Shown here piece by piece: positions 46,588 through 57,039 of a DNA stretch of 64,000 nucleotides (within the stretch, counting starts at the first letter, position 1; every line of letters begins with the position of its first letter). The translations under genes and the position numbers were made by a program. The notes under the pieces are model-generated. The model worked only from the letters and a program-made list of their open reading frames with translations. It made no database searches and was not told the origin of the DNA. Origin of the DNA: Oryzias latipes (taxonomy: Eukaryota > Chordata > Actinopteri > Beloniformes > Adrianichthyidae); NCBI RefSeq assembly GCF_002234675.1, contig NC_019876.2, forward strand, positions 26,143,250 through 26,207,249. Reading direction: 5' to 3'.

Positions 46588-49500
46588 CTGCAGCGTACCG
46601 GGAGGTGAGCGCCAGCACGTGGCTGTTGCACGCGTCGTTACCGTCCTCCCACCGGTCCGGTCTCCTGCCTCGCTCCTCGGCCCAGTTGGCCGGGGTCGGG
46701 CCTTGCTCCGCTGAAGCCCCTGCCTGAAAAGCGAGACTGTCAGCGCCGCTTCCTGCTGCAGAGGCGTCCAAAAAAACGGCGTTTCACCTTTGCTTTCCGC
46801 TCCTCCTCCTGCTTCTCCAATTCTGCAATCCGCAGGCTGAGGGCCTCCCAGTGCATGATGGGAAGACACAGCAAGTTGTGTGCTTGCTGTGTCATAAACA
46901 GGTTGCAGTGCTCAAAGAAGAGACTCACCATAAAGAAAAGTTTCTTCGTTTGCAGTTTAGAAAACAGCAGATTTACCAACTATTAAAAACCACCGTCTGC
47001 ATTTTCTGCAGCCATGACGTCAGTGATGGAGCAGTGACAGACAAACTAGTTGGAGCAAACATCTAAACCACTTTAGGATGGTGAACTTATGGAAAAATAC
47101 TGAAGTCCTGCGCCCCAAAAAGCAGTCGACCTTTGCCTACATGAGTCTGTGAAGGATTACAGCTGCAGATCCAACATCTCTGAGGAGACTTGGGCGGTCG
47201 GATGAAGGAATCCAGTCATTTATTGTATTTTTGGTCACTGTTGATGAAAGCACCGACATCACAGATATACACAGCTGTGCATATTTATTAGAGGTGTTGA
47301 GGAGACCGTCACAGCGGACACAGCAACAGCTGATGACAGTCAGCTCTCTAGTTACTGCACTGGACAATGCTGGAGTGAAGTGGTCACGTGACGTCAGTCT
47401 GGTCACTGATGGCGCCCATCAAAGGTCAGGCAGAAACCAGGAAAAGATTCTTGGACATTTAACACTTGAATAACAGTAAATGTGTTGCTGCACAGGATCT
47501 GAATCCTGATATTGACAGCAGGTGAAGTTTCAGGAGAGAAACGGAGGTTAACTCCAAATTCTTATGTTCACAAATGTTTGCAAGTTGAATTTCGTTTAAG
47601 CCTTCATGAATTTGCACATTTACATTTTAGGCAGGCGTTTCATGTTTTTCCGTAGCCCCTCTTGAGTTTATTATCGGGATTGCTTCAGTGTCAGATGTAA
47701 AATATTCAGTCTGTATAAAATTGAAAAAATATTTTTTTAACTGCATTTGGTTTGAAATCCTTTGGCCTGTGTGTGATAATGATACGTGATTAGGACGCTA
47801 TGTTGGTTTCCAACTGAGAGACACCACAGCCACAGATGAGTTGTCCATCGGTTCTTGTGCTATTATGTTACTAGTCCGGCCCACTTGAGATCAGACGGGT
47901 TGAACCAAAATGGGTTTGACCCCCCCCTGCACTAAACTCCTCTTCAGATTGACCTGACTGAAGAATAACCTCTAAATCCTGCGGTGTGAGGTGCAAACTC
48001 CTCTATGTGGGTTATTTTTAAAGCTGAAGCTTTGAATCTAACAGATTCAAATCTAAGCTTTAAATTTCACAGATTCGGACCGAACACAGAATCAAATGTG
48101 ATCAAATAATGGAGCCATAAGTCCAAACCCCAGCGCCCCCATCGCTGGCTGCAGCTCCGTCCTCACCGGGGTCTTGTGGTCTGCCCTCAGGCGGTCCCGC
48201 AGGTTCCTCAGGGTGTTCCTGAATCCTCTGGCTTTGGGGCGGTCGGGCTTGGCCGGATGCTGGGAGTTCTTCTGGGGCGGAGTCTTTCCTCTCTGTCAAC
48301 AGGGAGACGCAGAGCTGAGGAGCTGGGGGAGGTTCAGAGGGGGAGTGGCTCGGCTGCCACACCTGAAGGACAGGTGGGAGCCTCTACTCTCATCTGGATT
48401 CTGCCACACAGGCCAAAGGAAGTCTTACCCTGTTGTTGCTCTCTTTGTTGCAGGCATCTGCTTTCTCCTCCTCCTCCTCCTCACTTTCACTGTTGTTGAT
48501 GAAGCAGAGCTGGAGGTTCATCTGTGTCTGCAGGCTGGAAGACAAACATCATTAAAAAACCTGAACCCAGTCTAGCTCTGTGGTGACATAAGCAAGATGC
48601 CCCAAACAAACAAAAACAGGCGGATTTGGAGTTTTTGGAGCCAAAACCGAGGAGGATTTTGACATTTAAAGTAAACGATCAGAGTTCATCAGGATCAAAA
48701 CGACAAACCTTTGGTTTTGTGCTTCATCGTTTTTCAGAGTTACCTCCTACAAACTCTCTCAAAATGTCTCTAACATGGAGAAAGATCACATGACTTCTGT
48801 CCACAGACCTGATTTCCTTTTTTTTTTTTGAGTGTTTTTAACCAGGAGTGTTCAAATCCAGGCCTGGAGGGCCGGTGTCCTGCTGGTTTTCCAGAAACCC
48901 CGCCTTATTTGCTGCTGATTCCCTGGATCAGGTGTGTTTAGCCAATAAGGAGCTTGAATGGCAGGTTGGTTTGAAATCATGTAGGACACCGGCCCTCTAG
49001 GTCTGGATTTGGGGACCCCTGATGCTTCACAGATATTTTATTTAGGGCTGGGAATCACCTTTTCATTTCCTGTCATAATTCACTGCAATATGCATATCTG
49101 GCTTGGAATATTAAAATATATTTTACGAATTAGATCCATCTATCTATCTTCCTCCACTTATCCGGGACCGGGTCGCGGGGGGAGCAGTCTAAGCACAGAT
49201 GCCCAGATTTCCCTCTCCCGGGCCACTTCCTCCAGCTCCTCTGGGGGGACCCCGAGGCGTTCCCAGGCCAGCCGAGAGACATAGTCTCTCCAGCGTGTCC
49301 TGGGTCTTCCCTGGGGCCTCCGTCCAGTGGGACATACCCCGGAACACCTCCAAGGGAGGTGTCCAGGAGGCATCCAGACTAGATGCCCAAGCCACCTCAA
49401 CTGGGCCCTCTGGATGTGGAGGAGGGCCACGTCTTACCTTGAGGAAGACGAGGCTGAAGACACAGCGGCTACAATGAGCTTCGTCTGCAGAGGGGCTGGC

Positions 49501-50404
49501 CGCTCCCTTAAGCTACGCTCACAGCTCTGCAACGCACGTTTAAGCGACCACTTTCAATAAAACTCTTGTGTTTTGAACACAAGAGTAGAGTAGCGTCCTT
49601 TAAGCTCACGAAAGTGCCAACCGTTTGAAAACCGATCATGGAGGACAAATGAACGGTTGCGGTTTGGTTTTCCAACTGTAGCTACATGCGATCGTATCGG
49701 GTAGCAACAGTCCAACACCAAAAGCTAAGAGCGCGTTCAAGATCCCGCCTTCTGCCCGTTCTTGCTAACATGGCATCAGAAACAGGGAGTAGAACTGTTG
49801 CTCCTCCATTTCAAGAGGTCACTTGAGGTTGCTTTAGCATCTCTCTTGAATGCCTCTCTGGAGAGGCACCAGGAGGCCTTGGTGAAGACCGAGGAAGACC
49901 ATCTTCCTTAGTGGAAGCAGAGAAACCTTGACCTTCCTCTCACGGGAACCTCCTGCAGTTCTGCCAGAGGAACTACAGGCCAACATGGAGACAAAGGTCT
50001 AGGCATCTCTGCTGCAACTGCCCAGTTCCACACGAGTAGGAGAAGATGAATGGAGGTTGTCATGTCTAATATCTCAGGTGCATGTTTAATCATCTCTGAA
50101 TCTCCTGTGCTTATTTGTCTGTTTGTGTACCCTCTTCCACATGTGTTCTGCATTTTTTAGCGTGGAGGCCTTTAGAAAGTCAGCTGTTTGATTTGGCTTT
50201 TGTTGGTTTCCATGGAAACATCCCCATCAGCTCTTCCTAAACAGCGGCTGCGTCCTGAAGTAAACACGTTCTTCCAGCAGAAAGGTCCATTAGGTGTTCT
50301 GCGGTAGAACTTGCTGATGTTCTGCTGTCGTCTACCTCTGGGTACCGTGTCTACGAGGTGGGGTTTGATCAGTTTGAATGTGGTCGGTGGTGCAGGCTGT
50401 AGAT

Positions 50405-50455
<51 letters not shown>

Positions 50456-50892
50456 CTGCAGCGTACCGGGAGGTGAGCGCCAGCACGTGGCTGTTGCACG
50501 CGTCGTTACCGTCCTCCCACCGGTCCGGTCTCCTGCCTCGCTCCTCGGCCCAGTTGGCCGGGGTCGGGCCTTGCTCCGCTGAAGCCCCTGCCTGAAAAGC
50601 GAGACTGTCAGCGCCGCTTCCTGCTGCAGAGGCGTCCAAAAAAACGGCGTTTCACCTTTGCTTTCCGCTCCTCCTCCTGCTTCTCCAATTCTGCAATCCG
50701 CAGGCTGAGGGCCTCCCAGTGCATGATGGGAAGGCCCAGATCATCCTTGTCGTGGCCTTCTTGCCAGCTCAGCACCGCCCCTTCAGAATCTTCCTCCTCT
50801 TCTTCATTGTCAGCCTCGTCATCGCTCCTCCTGTCATCTTCAGCTTCGTTGCTCTCCTTCTCCTCCCTCTGTTGCTCCTTCTCTCCTTCCAT
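41117..50892 (-). CDS. SCHIP1-family (schwannomin-interacting protein 1-like) gene with duplicated exons
   Basis: Exons in transcript order: E1 50656-50892, E2 50467-50591, E3 48429-48534, E4 48167-48292, then E2' 46599-46723, E3' 44546-44651, E4' 44284-44409, then E5 41299-41416 and E6 41117-41217 (stop TGA). All borders are GT-AG and all phases agree; E1-E6 once each give 270 residues, or 389 with the repeated exons. E1 is acidic (NEEEEEDSEG) and has LPIMHWEALSLRIAELEKQE; E3 has MNLQLCFINNSESEEEEEE; E6 has IRDQLRTEQDAMLLEVQDL. These match SCHIP1 motifs (MNLQICFVND and IRDELHTEQDAMLV in human). SCHIP1 is a coiled-coil cytoskeletal adaptor that binds NF2/schwannomin and acts at axon initial segments and nodes. 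E5-E6 are diverged from SCHIP1, so this is probably a paralogue. E1 begins exactly after an acceptor AG with ATG, so upstream exons may exist. The family is confident; the isoform actually made is not. Confidence 0.85.
41536..41945 (+). pseudogene. Tc1/mariner transposase C-terminal relic
   Basis: Reads WEWPAMTSDLNPIEHVWDPL followed by KQR and AELHAALVKEWN, the conserved SPDLNPIE region and C-terminus of Tc1-like transposases. It lies in an intron of the SCHIP1-like gene on the opposite strand. The N-terminal two thirds are missing. Confidence 0.75.
42383..44046 (+). mobile_element. hAT transposon relic, 1664 bp, with 8-bp target duplication
   Basis: Left end CAGGGGTGGCAAACAC and right end GGGTTTGACCCCCCCCTG are imperfect inverted repeats. 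CTCTAAAC (42375-42382) and CACTAAAC (44047-44054) flank it, an 8-bp target duplication with one mismatch, as hAT elements make. Inside, the plus strand codes VCLLCHKQVAVLKEETHHKE (similar to GTF2IRD2/ZMYM-type hAT proteins) and VTVDESTDITD, with frame breaks between them. The tandem duplication of the region starts inside this element at 42992. Confidence 0.8.
44960..45138. mobile_element. hAT-type MITE (second copy at 48843-49021)
   Basis: Ends CAGGAGTGTTCAAATCCAGG and CTGGATTTGGGGACCCCTG are inverted; inner parts GGCCGGTGTCCTGC and AGGACACCGGCC also pair. About 179 bp, non-coding, duplicated along with the host segment. Confidence 0.8.
45252..45560 (-). pseudogene. LINE 3' ORF fragment (second copy at 49135-49443)
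   Basis: The minus strand reads AQLRWLGHLVWMPPGHLPWR followed by GRRPQGRPRTRWRDYVSRLA and WERLGVPPEELEEVAREREI, the C-terminal end of a common fish LINE protein, ending LLPPRPGPG and then a TAGA/TCTA tail. It is 5' truncated and silent as a gene. Confidence 0.8.
45715..45890. mobile_element. Family B fragment (second copy at 49598-49773)
   Basis: AAGTGCCAACCGTTTGAAAA, CCAACTGTAGCTACATGCG and GCGCGTTCAAGATCCCGCC match the right half of family B elements at 16 kb and 31.8 kb. Confidence 0.55.
46522..46587. repeat. G-run, 66 bases
   Basis: Uninterrupted G on the plus strand, so C in the SCHIP1-like pre-mRNA, beginning 11 bases after the E2' donor site. It produces artefactual poly-Pro and poly-Gly open frames. 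Confidence 0.95.
46866..46874. other. Duplication junction with 9-bp inverted filler
   Basis: ACACAGCAA sits between the end of the left copy (GATGGGAAG) and the start of the right copy (GTTGTGTGC). It is the exact reverse complement of TTGCTGTGT at 46884-46892, so it looks like a templated insertion made during end joining. Confidence 0.9.
46875..50733. repeat. Tandem duplication, right copy (3859 bp)
   Basis: Begins inside the hAT relic (its 3' two thirds, ending at 47929) and ends within exon E1 of the SCHIP1-like gene. The sequence continues past 50733 into unique DNA (GCCCAGATCATCC), which shows that the right copy holds the original E1. Confidence 0.95.
50405..50455. repeat. G-run, 51 bases
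   Basis: Counterpart of the 66-base run in the other duplicate, again 11 bases from the E2 donor. The 15-base length difference is the only clear difference between the copies. Confidence 0.95.
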
Positions 50893-51179
50893 CTGTGAGC
50901 AGAAGGATCAAAACCGGCATTTTAAAGCTTCAAAAAGGAAACAGTAACCCCACATCTCTGGTACGGTAGCTAAACGCTCAGATTATTTCAGCTCCAGAGG
51001 TTTAGGGATGACTGGAAACTCTTAGCTACCGATCAGACAAACAGCTAAACCTCCTCCGTGTATTTTCATTGTTTCCTGTGTGACCTCCGCATCAACCTTT
51101 TGCATCATGTTTAGAGGAATTTGTTCAGCATGTCTTTCTAGCAGGAGCAGCTCACTGAGGTTTGTTTATGCATGTCTGT

Positions 51180-51430
51180 CTTTAGTTGCTTTTCCAGTGG
51201 TACAGTCCCACATAGGGGGCCGACCATTGACTGTAATCTGACACCTGGACCCCGCTCTGCGCCCACAACTCAGAGGGGAATTTCTAATGAACTACTGCCT
51301 CACTGCAGAAACTATGTCCAATGGAAGCGACACCCGTTTTCTTTTTTTTGGGGGGCTTAAAACGGCATAATCATCACCAAAGACCACTGATAATAGATCA
51401 AAAAATGATCAGAGTGGGACTTTAAAGTCC
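51180..51430. repeat. Family D repeat
   Basis: CCCACAACTCAGAGGGGAAT, CTACTGCCTCACTGCAGAAA and GGCATAATCATCACCAAAGA match the copies at 34.6, 38.2 and 54 kb. Lies in the flank upstream of E1. Confidence 0.65.
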
Positions 51431-51549
51431 CTACGTAACTTTCCAGCTTTCAGTCTGGATAAGGGTGGTGCCGATGGGTGACTGACATCACGATGGAGAG
51501 ACACCATCGTGATGCCACGCCCCCGCCACGTTGCGAGTCGACACCATAA

Positions 51550-52340
51550 GCCGCGGTTACATGTGCAAAATATCTTGATCGGATCAATGGTCGGATTAAA
51601 ATCCAACCGTGTAAATAGGACCAGAATTTTTTTTTCAGAATATAACAAATGTTTAAATGGGTCACACTTTCGGTCAGAATAAATCATTGCACATGTGCAG
51701 TGGTGTTTGAAATACCGGAAGAAGAAATGAGTTCCGCCGAGCGGCTACATACATAGATATCTGGTAGCTCTGTAATATCCGAGAGGATCTTAAACGTGCT
51801 TTAATTAATGTTTCGGTTATTATGAAGCGCCTGTTCGCTCATCATTTTATGTTTAATCCGTGTGGTCAGTGCTTTTTTTGTGGAAGAACGGAGCTGGAAG
51901 AAGGCTAACACGGGCTAACAACATTAGCCTTTGATGAACATAAATCCATGCGGGAAATGCTGCAATCTGGATCCTGGCTGCATGTAAATGTGTGGGAATA
52001 ACATCAGCCTTTATTTTGTCGGGACACGACTGCAAACACAAATCCACGTGATTGTTTGAATGTTTTCTAAGGACTGAACAACATTTCTGCTTTGAAGCTC
52101 ACACAGCCCCAAAGCCGCTGTGTGAGCTGACGGTCCGGAGCTCTGCCCGGACACACACTGTTACACCTGGTTCTCCTGTGTTCGGTAGCTCGTTCACCAA
52201 GAGCTGCGGGACGGATTGCAGTCCTAAATCTCCCATACATAGCGAACACGTGACAGAGCATCCTACCTTCCCCTCAAACACAAAGCTGTAAGTCCGCGCT
52301 CCACCGGTCCACCTGACTAATTAAGTGCAGGAGCGGACTA
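51550..52340. mobile_element. Unclassified DNA-transposon-like repeat (family E), copy 1
   Basis: Starts GCGGTTACATGTGCAAAATA, a typical fish DNA-transposon end. The section CCTGTTCGCTCATCATTTTA to GGAATAACATCAGCCTTTAT and the following CCAAAGCCGCTGTGTGAGCT block recur at 55805-55890 and 57040-57420. No transposase frame. Confidence 0.55.
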
Positions 52341-52599
52341 CTTCTTTTCTATTTTTTTTGTTATTTTTTCTGTTTAAGTCACTTCCCTCAGATTATACTG
52401 GATCATCGCGGATGAGTCATTAGTTGGGAAATAAAATAAATAAACTAATAAAGTAAAATACCGAATAATAATTATAATAACGCAAAATTATTGTTTGCAG
52501 CAAACTAAACCATGACGGTTGTTTACAAACCTAGATTATGCTCACTGGCTCCAGCTTTTCCTGACCCTTTACCGACTAATCTCTGCAAAAGGGTGTGGA

Positions 52600-53540
52600 G
52601 TATCGAGATCGAGGGGCAACTGTCACCAATTCCACCAATAAGGCTGGGTGGAAACTAGACAATAAGTGAAGCTGATGCGGCTCAGCGTGTGACCACAAAG
52701 TGGCTTCAAACCAAACCAGATCAGATGGCAGCTGTGCTGAAATGGGTCACGTGGTCACGGGCTTCGTCCACCTCTACTGGGGAGCAGCACCCCCCCTTCT
52801 CCCCCCATCGCTGAGAGCTCTTTGTTTACACTCAAAAATAAAAATGGCGTACTATTATGGATCTAGTCGTCTACATCAGAAAGGGGCGGAGCTGTGAGTA
52901 TTATATGTAACAAATACGATCTTTTTAAAGTACATTTTTTTGTCTGCTCCTGATTTACAACTCAGAAATGCAGTTTTATCCATCATTTTCTTTAAATATA
53001 TGTCCTCCATCATCAGAATACCTCCACAAGAACATGTTAAAAACACCATTTTCATTGAAGTAGCTCTTCAATGGAAGCAGTTTTGCTCAAAGCTAAACAT
53101 AGTTTAACCTGTACTTCACTGTTTGACAGAGAATTCCCCTGATTTGGTTGATTCCAATGATTATTTCTACCATCACACTCAACAGAAACCCAAACAACAG
53201 GCTCTCAAACTAAAGAGAAAACTTAAGCTGGATAGAGACCAGAGAACATGATTCACATTTCATTTCGATGCTCCAAACAACCGGTGAGTCAGGCTGAAGG
53301 CGGGACGCCTCACCCCTGAAGAACCCCCACATCTGGATAAATGAAAAGCAGATGTGCAGTGAAAAGCTCCAGTGTGACCCTTTCACCACTGAGATCCATG
53401 AAGGTAAGAGTTTGTCAGGTTCTTAACCAACCACAACATCTCAGTGATGCATTCAGGGGGATCCAGATTCTGTCTGCCCAAAGGAAAACCTTCCACTAAT
53501 GACCACAAAGTTTAAAAAAAATACAGAACATCTTTTAATC
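52600..53540. other. No gene seen
   Basis: Mixed-composition sequence with only short unsupported open frames. Confidence 0.35.
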
Positions 53541-53541
53541 T

Positions 53542-53943
53542 AGGACTGCACGATATGAGGAAAACTCGCGGTATGCGACATCAGTGATCAATATTGCGAT
53601 GACAATAAAACAAATAGCAAAAACAACAAACACATTTCCATTTCACTGCAAAAGTTTAATTTAAATAAGAGTCAAAACAGCTTAAATTATTCTCCAAATG
53701 ACCCTCATCTAATTAGGAGGGCAACATCAAACATAAAAGCTCCATCCGATTGGTCAACAACATGAAGGGCTCCATCTGATTGGTCACATGGATAAAGGGA
53801 TTTATTCAATTCATTAAATAGGTCAAGTTGCCATAAGATTGTTTTAGCACCATTTATTGCGATTTTCGCCGACTTTTACGATATGGATATTGCACAGCTT
53901 GAAATCGCGATAACGATAAATTTGTGATAAATGGTGCAGGCCT
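53542..53943. mobile_element. hAT-type MITE, about 400 bp
   Basis: AGGACTGCACGATATGAGGA at the left and ATTTGTGATAAATGGTGCAG then GCCT at the right are diverged inverted repeats. The interior has AATATTGCGATGACAATAAA and TCGCGATAACGATAAAT, typical of AGGGCTGCACGAT-type fish MITEs. Confidence 0.75.
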
Positions 53944-53949
53944 ATTTTA

Positions 53950-54340
53950 AACCATTATAAAAGTGGTCTTGTAATTATGATTATGCTATTTTTAACCAAA
54001 AATCGAAAAACCTGTGTCGAAATCTAAGACAGTTTCTGCAGAGCGGCAGGAGTATTGAAATTCCCCTCCGAGTTGTGGGTGGTGCTGATGGAGCAGAGTA
54101 AGCCTCCCCCTATTTCCCATCATCCATCTGTTCACATGCTCTCCTGGCAGCTTACAGCCCCTCACAACCCCAACCAAACGTTAGCGGAGCAATATAAGAG
54201 CTATCCAGCCGTACGGTTTAGATCCAGATTTAAGCTCAGGCGTGGACAACGAAGACGTTCATGGAGCTATTTGTCTGCAGGTGGAAGCATCAGAATGGAG
54301 CAGAGCAGGGACGTTGTGGCCCACCGACTGTAGCACCTAC
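53950..54340. repeat. Family D repeat, longest copy, inverted
   Basis: Contains the reverse of the AAGACCACTG/GCATAATCAT block, then TCCGAGTTGTGGGTGGTGCT, TATTTCCCATCATCCATCTG and GAGGGACGTTGTGGCCCACC-like sequence. Shared with 38225-38400. Confidence 0.65.
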
Positions 54341-54344
54341 GTCA

Positions 54345-55280
54345 CAGCTACAAGCTTTTACCAACAGCACAAAAACGCGATTTTAAGCTTAATTTTCTTC
54401 ATAGATGTCTTACACCATAAGAAAAAAACAACAACATGTTAGAATCACGTCCTCCAAAGCCCAAATGTCCCAGCTTTGCAGCAGCTCTTGAACTGTGTTT
54501 GAGAAGCTGCTAAAGTAAAGAAGGTTGAAAATTCCCACCTGTGTAAACGCAAACATTTCTTCCCCCAAAAGTAGAACTTTAGCGACATTTTCTTTTAAAA
54601 ACGGCTGTGTTGTGTCTATCTGACGTTAACGGTGCCTAAACAATACAGAGAACTCGTAGAAACTGTAAATTACCAAACAAAAATGACGTCCGATCTCAGA
54701 TTCTGCTGGGTTCTGGAACCAGAACCACGTATGGCCGGGTTCTGTAAAATGAGGGGTCCGGACCGACAGAAGGAGCAGTTCTTCGTTCGGTCGGTCCGTT
54801 TTCTGCCATCTTTAATTGGGGTGTTTCCAGGCGATTGGAGGGAAGTGAAGGAATCTTCTTACCACTTCATGATCCGAACGAAGAAAGAAAGAAGCTCTGC
54901 TTCTTCTTCTTCTTCTTTTAGGGCGGGTTTCTCCTTCAAACAACCGCTAAAGTTCTGGGTTCGGCGGTTCTCCGTCCTCGCCTTTCATTCCTGCCGCTGC
55001 AGGTTTACACAGTTTCGAACAGAACCGAGGAACCCCAAAACCTCACGGAGCGGAAAAAGTTTCAGGAGCGTCTGGGAAGAAGAAGAAAAAAAAAAACTGG
55101 CATCCCTCAAGTTGTCTTAAAGCCGCTTCCTGCTGCCTTCAAAATAAAAGCTTTTTCCTGCACGTGAGGTTACCGTAATTTTATCTCCATGTCTCTGCAT
55201 TGTAGGTAGAATAGTCCTGGAAGGGTCCAGAGTTAGTGGAGATTGTCCAGCTATTTACCTGTTACTTACAAAGGTGACAT
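54345..55280. other. No confirmed gene
   Basis: A 162-codon plus-strand frame at 54632-55120 contains a TTC run and no recognisable domain. It lies upstream of the SCHIP1-like gene, so an untranslated first exon of that gene could be hidden here. Confidence 0.3.
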
Positions 55281-55289
55281 CATGAATTA

Positions 55290-55890
55290 GTGCCTCAAAC
55301 TATTTTGTATAGTTTTTTCTCATAGTAAAACATTTACGAATTGGAATATGTTAAAAAACTAATGTAACACATGACAATATCCAACGGTTAGTGCATTATC
55401 CACTGCAATTTTCAGCAATAAAATGAAAACGCATTCGTTGACTAAAAAATAACATGAAAAATCAATCGGCCAAACAGCTTTTTATATTTCTTCTTGAACA
55501 CCGCTCATTCTGTCACTTTATCAAAATGATATAGAAAATGGTGTTTGACATTTCCTTTTCAAAAAGTTCTCCAATTAGAAATTTCTATTTTGATAATTAA
55601 AATAGATTAACAGAAATGCTTTTTGAATTTTCACAATGTAACTGCATCACACGACTCAAAAATAAAAATCAATCCTTCAAAAGGCTTCTCCCTTTTCTTA
55701 CTTCGACATCGCTCATTCTGTGGCTGCAGCTGTCTTTGAACAGCAAATCCAGCGGGAGACGATCTTCTAAATGTGATTTTATTGTTGCAATGATTATTAT
55801 TAAGTGCCTGTTCGCTCATCATTTTTTTAATTCCGTGCGGTCAGTGCTTCATTCTTTGGCGGAACGGACCCGGAAGCAGGGTTGGGATTA
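55290..55890. repeat. Repeat array, left arm of a large inverted pair
   Basis: Units contain GCTCATTCTGTCACTTTATC, AAAATGATATAGAAAATGG, CAGAAATGCTTTTTGAATTT and CACAATGTAACTGCATCAC. The reverse complements of these run in 57600-58000, so the two arrays face each other. Confidence 0.7.
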
Positions 55891-55929
55891 AGCTAATAGG
55901 TACTGAAAACGTTTAACTTTAAAGTCCCG

Positions 55930-56165
55930 TAGGTGTGTGACATTTGTTCTCCGCATTGGACCCATGCCCTGGGGGAGCGGTGAGCTGCAGACACAGCCAC
56001 GCTCGGGAACCGTTCAATCCCCCAATCCAACCCCTTAATGCTGAGTGAGGGAGGTACTGGGTCCCATTTTCTTCTTTCAGTCTTTGGTATGACTCGGCCT
56101 GGATTTGAACTCATGACCTTCCAGTTACAACCTTCTATCACAAGTGCACTGAGCTGGATGAACAT
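55930..56165 (-). mobile_element. tRNA-derived SINE, copy 2
   Basis: Shares CAACCCCTTAATGCTGAGTG, GGGTCCCATTTTC, TCTTTGGTATGACTCGGCC and TGACCTTCCAGTTACA with the SINE at 12645-12835. The B box is GAGTTCAAATCC on the minus strand. Confidence 0.75.
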
Positions 56166-56312
56166 CAACTCTATGCAGGTGTAACAGGACGTGATCTGTT
56201 CATTTTAATTACACAAAATACTGGCTGTCCCTAAGTCTTTTTGCCCCCTGTATTCTGTGTTGGGTTGTGTCGCTGTTTTTCTTTTTATACGTTTGGTGCT
56301 TGCTTTACCGCT

Positions 56313-56833
56313 TGTCATGATTCGGACGCGAGTTCAGAATGACCCAGATGCTGGAACCCGGAAGGAGGCTAGGACTCAACGGTAAGTTTCAAGAGATTTA
56401 ATCAGAACCAGATCTTGACAGGTTTTTCCCTAGGAAGAGGGCGGTGGCAGGCTGGAGGAATCTTGAGGTGGAATTTCCTTGAGGGGGTACAGCAGCGTAG
56501 GCGAGGCTTGAACCAAGGCGAGGAGAGGTGGCTGGCTGGAGGTTTCTTGAGGCGGCGTGACAGCAGCGTAGGAGGACAGCGACCAGGTGAGGATCCAACA
56601 GGTTTATAGTCCTGAAGCAGAGCGAGAGAAAACCATGAGCATGAGGCAACAAGACGTGAGTCAAAAGCATGAGCTGACCAGACCATGCACCATAGGAGGA
56701 ACAACGAACTGGCACCGGCTGATGATCCTGGAGGAGCTTATGAAGGCAGGTGTAGATGAGGTAAGTGGATCCAGCTGGTCGCGTCCAACACAGGAAAGAA
56801 GGGGGAGGAGGGAGTAGCTTACAGGCCATGACA
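56313..56833 (-). mobile_element. Solo LTR, 521 bp, with 5-bp target duplication
   Basis: The ends are TGTCATGATTCGG and CAGGCCATGACA, a perfect TGTCATG/CATGACA inverted pair. CCGCT flanks both sides (56308-56312 and 56834-56838). Read on the minus strand, ATTAAA (56394-56401 region) lies close to the 3' end, which reads TCATTCTGAACTCGCGTCC then GAATCATGACA, as in fish Ty3/gypsy LTRs. No internal region remains. Direct repeats inside (GGCTGGAGG, TTCTTGAGG, ACAGCAGCGTAGG) look like a local duplication. Confidence 0.85.
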
Positions 56834-57039
56834 CCGCTCTTCTTTTTGTTTTATTGTCCAGCGGGAGAGGTGGGTGTCCTGTAATGATAGTTATTGTCCC
56901 ATATACTCTTATTATTTGGAATCTGTTATGAAAATGCAAAAACCTTTGTAGATGTCAACTGTTTATTTCAGTATAAGAATTTCCTGTGGTCCCTCTACCT
57001 CTCACCCTCATGTAGGAGCTAATACGGGATGCTAACACT

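Larger units (their letters stand above)
42992..46865. repeat. Tandem duplication, left copy (3874 bp)
   Basis: Matches 46875-50733 at an offset of 3883 bp up to the G-run and 3868 bp after it. Apart from the G-run (66 here, 51 there) I saw no difference in the stretches compared, and all long open frames in the two copies are identical. It contains E4', E3', E2' and the last 78 bp of E1 (46788-46865). Confidence 0.95.

Noticed and set aside
46289-46869. Poly-proline and poly-glycine frames around the G-runs (also 50172-50639)
   Set aside because: Created by the homopolymer; only the spliced exon E2 within them is real coding sequence.
46788-46979. E1 remnant extended into a frame starting MVNLLFSKLQTKK
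   Set aside because: Upstream of the remnant is antisense hAT sequence with no acceptor site; it is probably skipped in splicing.
54632-55120. 162-codon plus-strand frame with a Ser run
   Set aside because: The Ser run comes from a TTC repeat; no recognisable domain or conservation signal.
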